From Larkinella insperata (lineage in GTDB: Bacteria; Bacteroidota; Bacteroidia; Cytophagales; Spirosomataceae), in the NCBI RefSeq assembly GCF_026248825.1, contig NZ_CP110973.1:2995001-3059000 (forward strand): a DNA stretch of 64,000 bases, written 5' to 3'. The position numbers and the translations under genes are program-made. Position 1 is the stretch's first letter. Every line of letters begins with the position of its first letter. The notes beneath the pieces are model-generated. The model ran no database searches. It was given only the letters and a program-made list of their open reading frames with translations, and was not told the DNA's origin. Below are positions 63,042 to 64,000 of this stretch, one piece after another.

Positions 63042-63942
63042 ACGCCAGTTTCTGAAAACATTCGGTACAGCCGCCGTGGTGGGCAGCTTGGCGCCGGAGG
63101 TTTGGGCCAAACCGAGAACCACGAACCTGACCATTCTGCACACCAACGACGTACACAGCCGACTGGAACCGTTTCCGATGGACGGCAGTCGCAACGCCGG
63201 GCGGGGCGGGATTGTACGGCGGGCCACGCTGATCGAGCAAATCCGGAAAGAACAACCGAATGTGTTGCTGTTCGACGCGGGCGATATTTTCCAGGGAACG
63301 CCGTATTTCAATCTGTACAAGGGGGAGCCGGAAATTCTGGCCATGAACCGGATGCACTACGACGCCGGAACCATCGGCAATCACGATTTCGACGGCGGCA
63401 TGGACAACATGGTGACGCAGTTTGGAAAAGCCGCGTTTCCGTTTCTGATTGCCAACTACGACTTCAAAAATACCGCCATGAACGGCCGAACGGAGCCGTA
63501 CCGGGTTTTCAGAAAAGACGGTTTGAAGATTGGGGTTTTCGGGTTGGGCATTCAACCGGAAGGCTTGATCACGAAAGAGCTGTACCGGGAAACCCGCTAT
63601 CTGGACCCCGTCGAAACGGCCAATGCGGTGGCGGCTACCTTACGGAATGCAAAGAAATGTGATTACGTAATCTGCCTGTCGCACCTGGGTTATCAGTACA
63701 GCGACAAAACCATCTCCGACCGGGTGCTGGCGTCCAGAAGCCGCAACATCGATCTGATCATTGGGGGCCATACACACACGTTTCTGGACGCGCCCGTCAA
63801 CGTGCTCAATCAGGACGGTCTGCCGGTTTTGATTAACCAGGTCGGGTTTGCGGGCATTTACCTGGGGCGCATTGATTTGACGTTCGAGCGGGGCAAAGCG
63901 AAGATGGCTACCAACGGAAAGGCCGTTGACGTGAAATCCTGA
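63019..63942 (+). CDS. Tat-exported 5'-nucleotidase metallophosphatase domain
   Basis: 307-residue calcineurin-like phosphatase. Tat signal SRRQFLKTFGTAAVVGS at the start; metal motifs HTNDVHSRLE (Asp 44, His 46), FDAGDIFQG (Asp 89), GNHDFDGG (Asn 121, His 122) and GGHTHTF follow, as in UshA. It lacks the C-terminal substrate-binding domain, which the overlapping upstream gene encodes. Together they would form a complete periplasmic nucleotidase or related esterase. Whether they interact is inferred. Confidence 0.9.
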   Translation: MDASQSSRRQFLKTFGTAAVVGSLAPEVWAKPRTTNLTILHTNDVHSRLEPFPMDGSRNAGRGGIVRRATLIEQIRKEQPNVLLFDAGDIFQGTPYFNLYKGEPEILAMNRMHYDAGTIGNHDFDGGMDNMVTQFGKAAFPFLIANYDFKNTAMNGRTEPYRVFRKDGLKIGVFGLGIQPEGLITKELYRETRYLDPVETANAVAATLRNAKKCDYVICLSHLGYQYSDKTISDRVLASRSRNIDLIIGGHTHTFLDAPVNVLNQDGLPVLINQVGFAGIYLGRIDLTFERGKAKMATNGKAVDVKS

Positions 63943-64000
63943 GCCGAAAACGAACGTTTACGTTAGTCGTTTGAAACCTTACCGAATCGATTCGAGTTAT

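Noticed and set aside
1..64000. CRISPR arrays, tRNA, rRNA, integrase or transposase genes
   Set aside because: I looked for repeat-spacer patterns, tRNA-like folds with CCA-adjacent T-arms, and DDE or tyrosine recombinase motifs and saw none. A tRNAscan or Infernal run would settle small RNAs.

Overview
The window looks like chromosomal DNA from a Bacteroidota member of the order Cytophagales, most likely a Spirosomataceae-type organism (Spirosoma, Larkinella, Rudanella and relatives). This is inferred from gene content: a GMC oxidoreductase with a gluconate-dehydrogenase subunit 3-like partner, the Bacteroidota-type GlmU-like protein, Tat-exported Gfo/Idh/MocA oxidoreductases, an ECF sigma factor overlapping a single-helix/beta-barrel gene, TAnnTTTG promoter boxes and weak or absent Shine-Dalgarno sites. 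Base composition is moderately GC-rich and even. I found no rRNA, tRNA, CRISPR, phage or intact insertion sequence.

Layout. 1-13.5 kb: a truncated six-PAS histidine kinase (-), a diadenylate-cyclase-fold protein and a Tat-exported oxidoreductase (+), a helicase/dienelactone hydrolase/GNAT cluster (-), a serine hydrolase lipoprotein (+), a CDP-paratose-epimerase-like protein and the Kup potassium transporter (-). 13.5-15.8 kb: an Nramp manganese transporter divergent from a DtxR/MntR regulator, with a perfect 16-bp palindrome between them. 15.8-25.3 kb: an envelope run of LptF/G-like permease, EamA transporter, two large polytopic proteins of glycosyltransferase type, a GtrB-like glycosyltransferase, an MBOAT O-acyltransferase and a secreted protein with two SGNH hydrolase domains. 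25.3-38.1 kb: mostly housekeeping (MoxR, PrmC, RibD, NagA, AroE, GlmU-like, HolB, RimB-like/RimK, HemC, cyclophilin, RmlD-like). 39.3-49.4 kb: GMC pair, YgiQ, a Cys-paired Ig-like lipoprotein, ECF sigma with its overlapping membrane/beta-barrel partner, two small exported proteins and a glucuronoyl-esterase-like enzyme. 49.4-54.5 kb: Old Yellow Enzyme with an ArsR regulator, a pentad-like repeat surface protein, a WYL regulator, and GyrI-like and VOC proteins. 54.5-64 kb: RuvX, two tandem peptide deformylases, omega-amidase-like hydrolase, aminotransferase, AhcY, a DUF3267 protein, an M1 peptidase and a 5'-nucleotidase split into two overlapping genes.

How genes work together. The clearest functional units are the manganese regulator/transporter pair with its operator, the surface-glycan assembly and O-acylation run, the RimB-like/RimK ribosome-modification pair, the sigma/membrane-protein unit and the split 5'-nucleotidase. 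Several intergenic gaps carry long hairpins with related purine-rich arms (core GAGTTAAGAATGAAGAG), which may be a dispersed repeat family acting as transcript ends. Nothing here is a clear-cut new defence or mobile system. The most unusual items are the double-SGNH protein beside MBOAT, the sigma/barrel fusion, the DisA-like protein, the split nucleotidase and the hairpin family.
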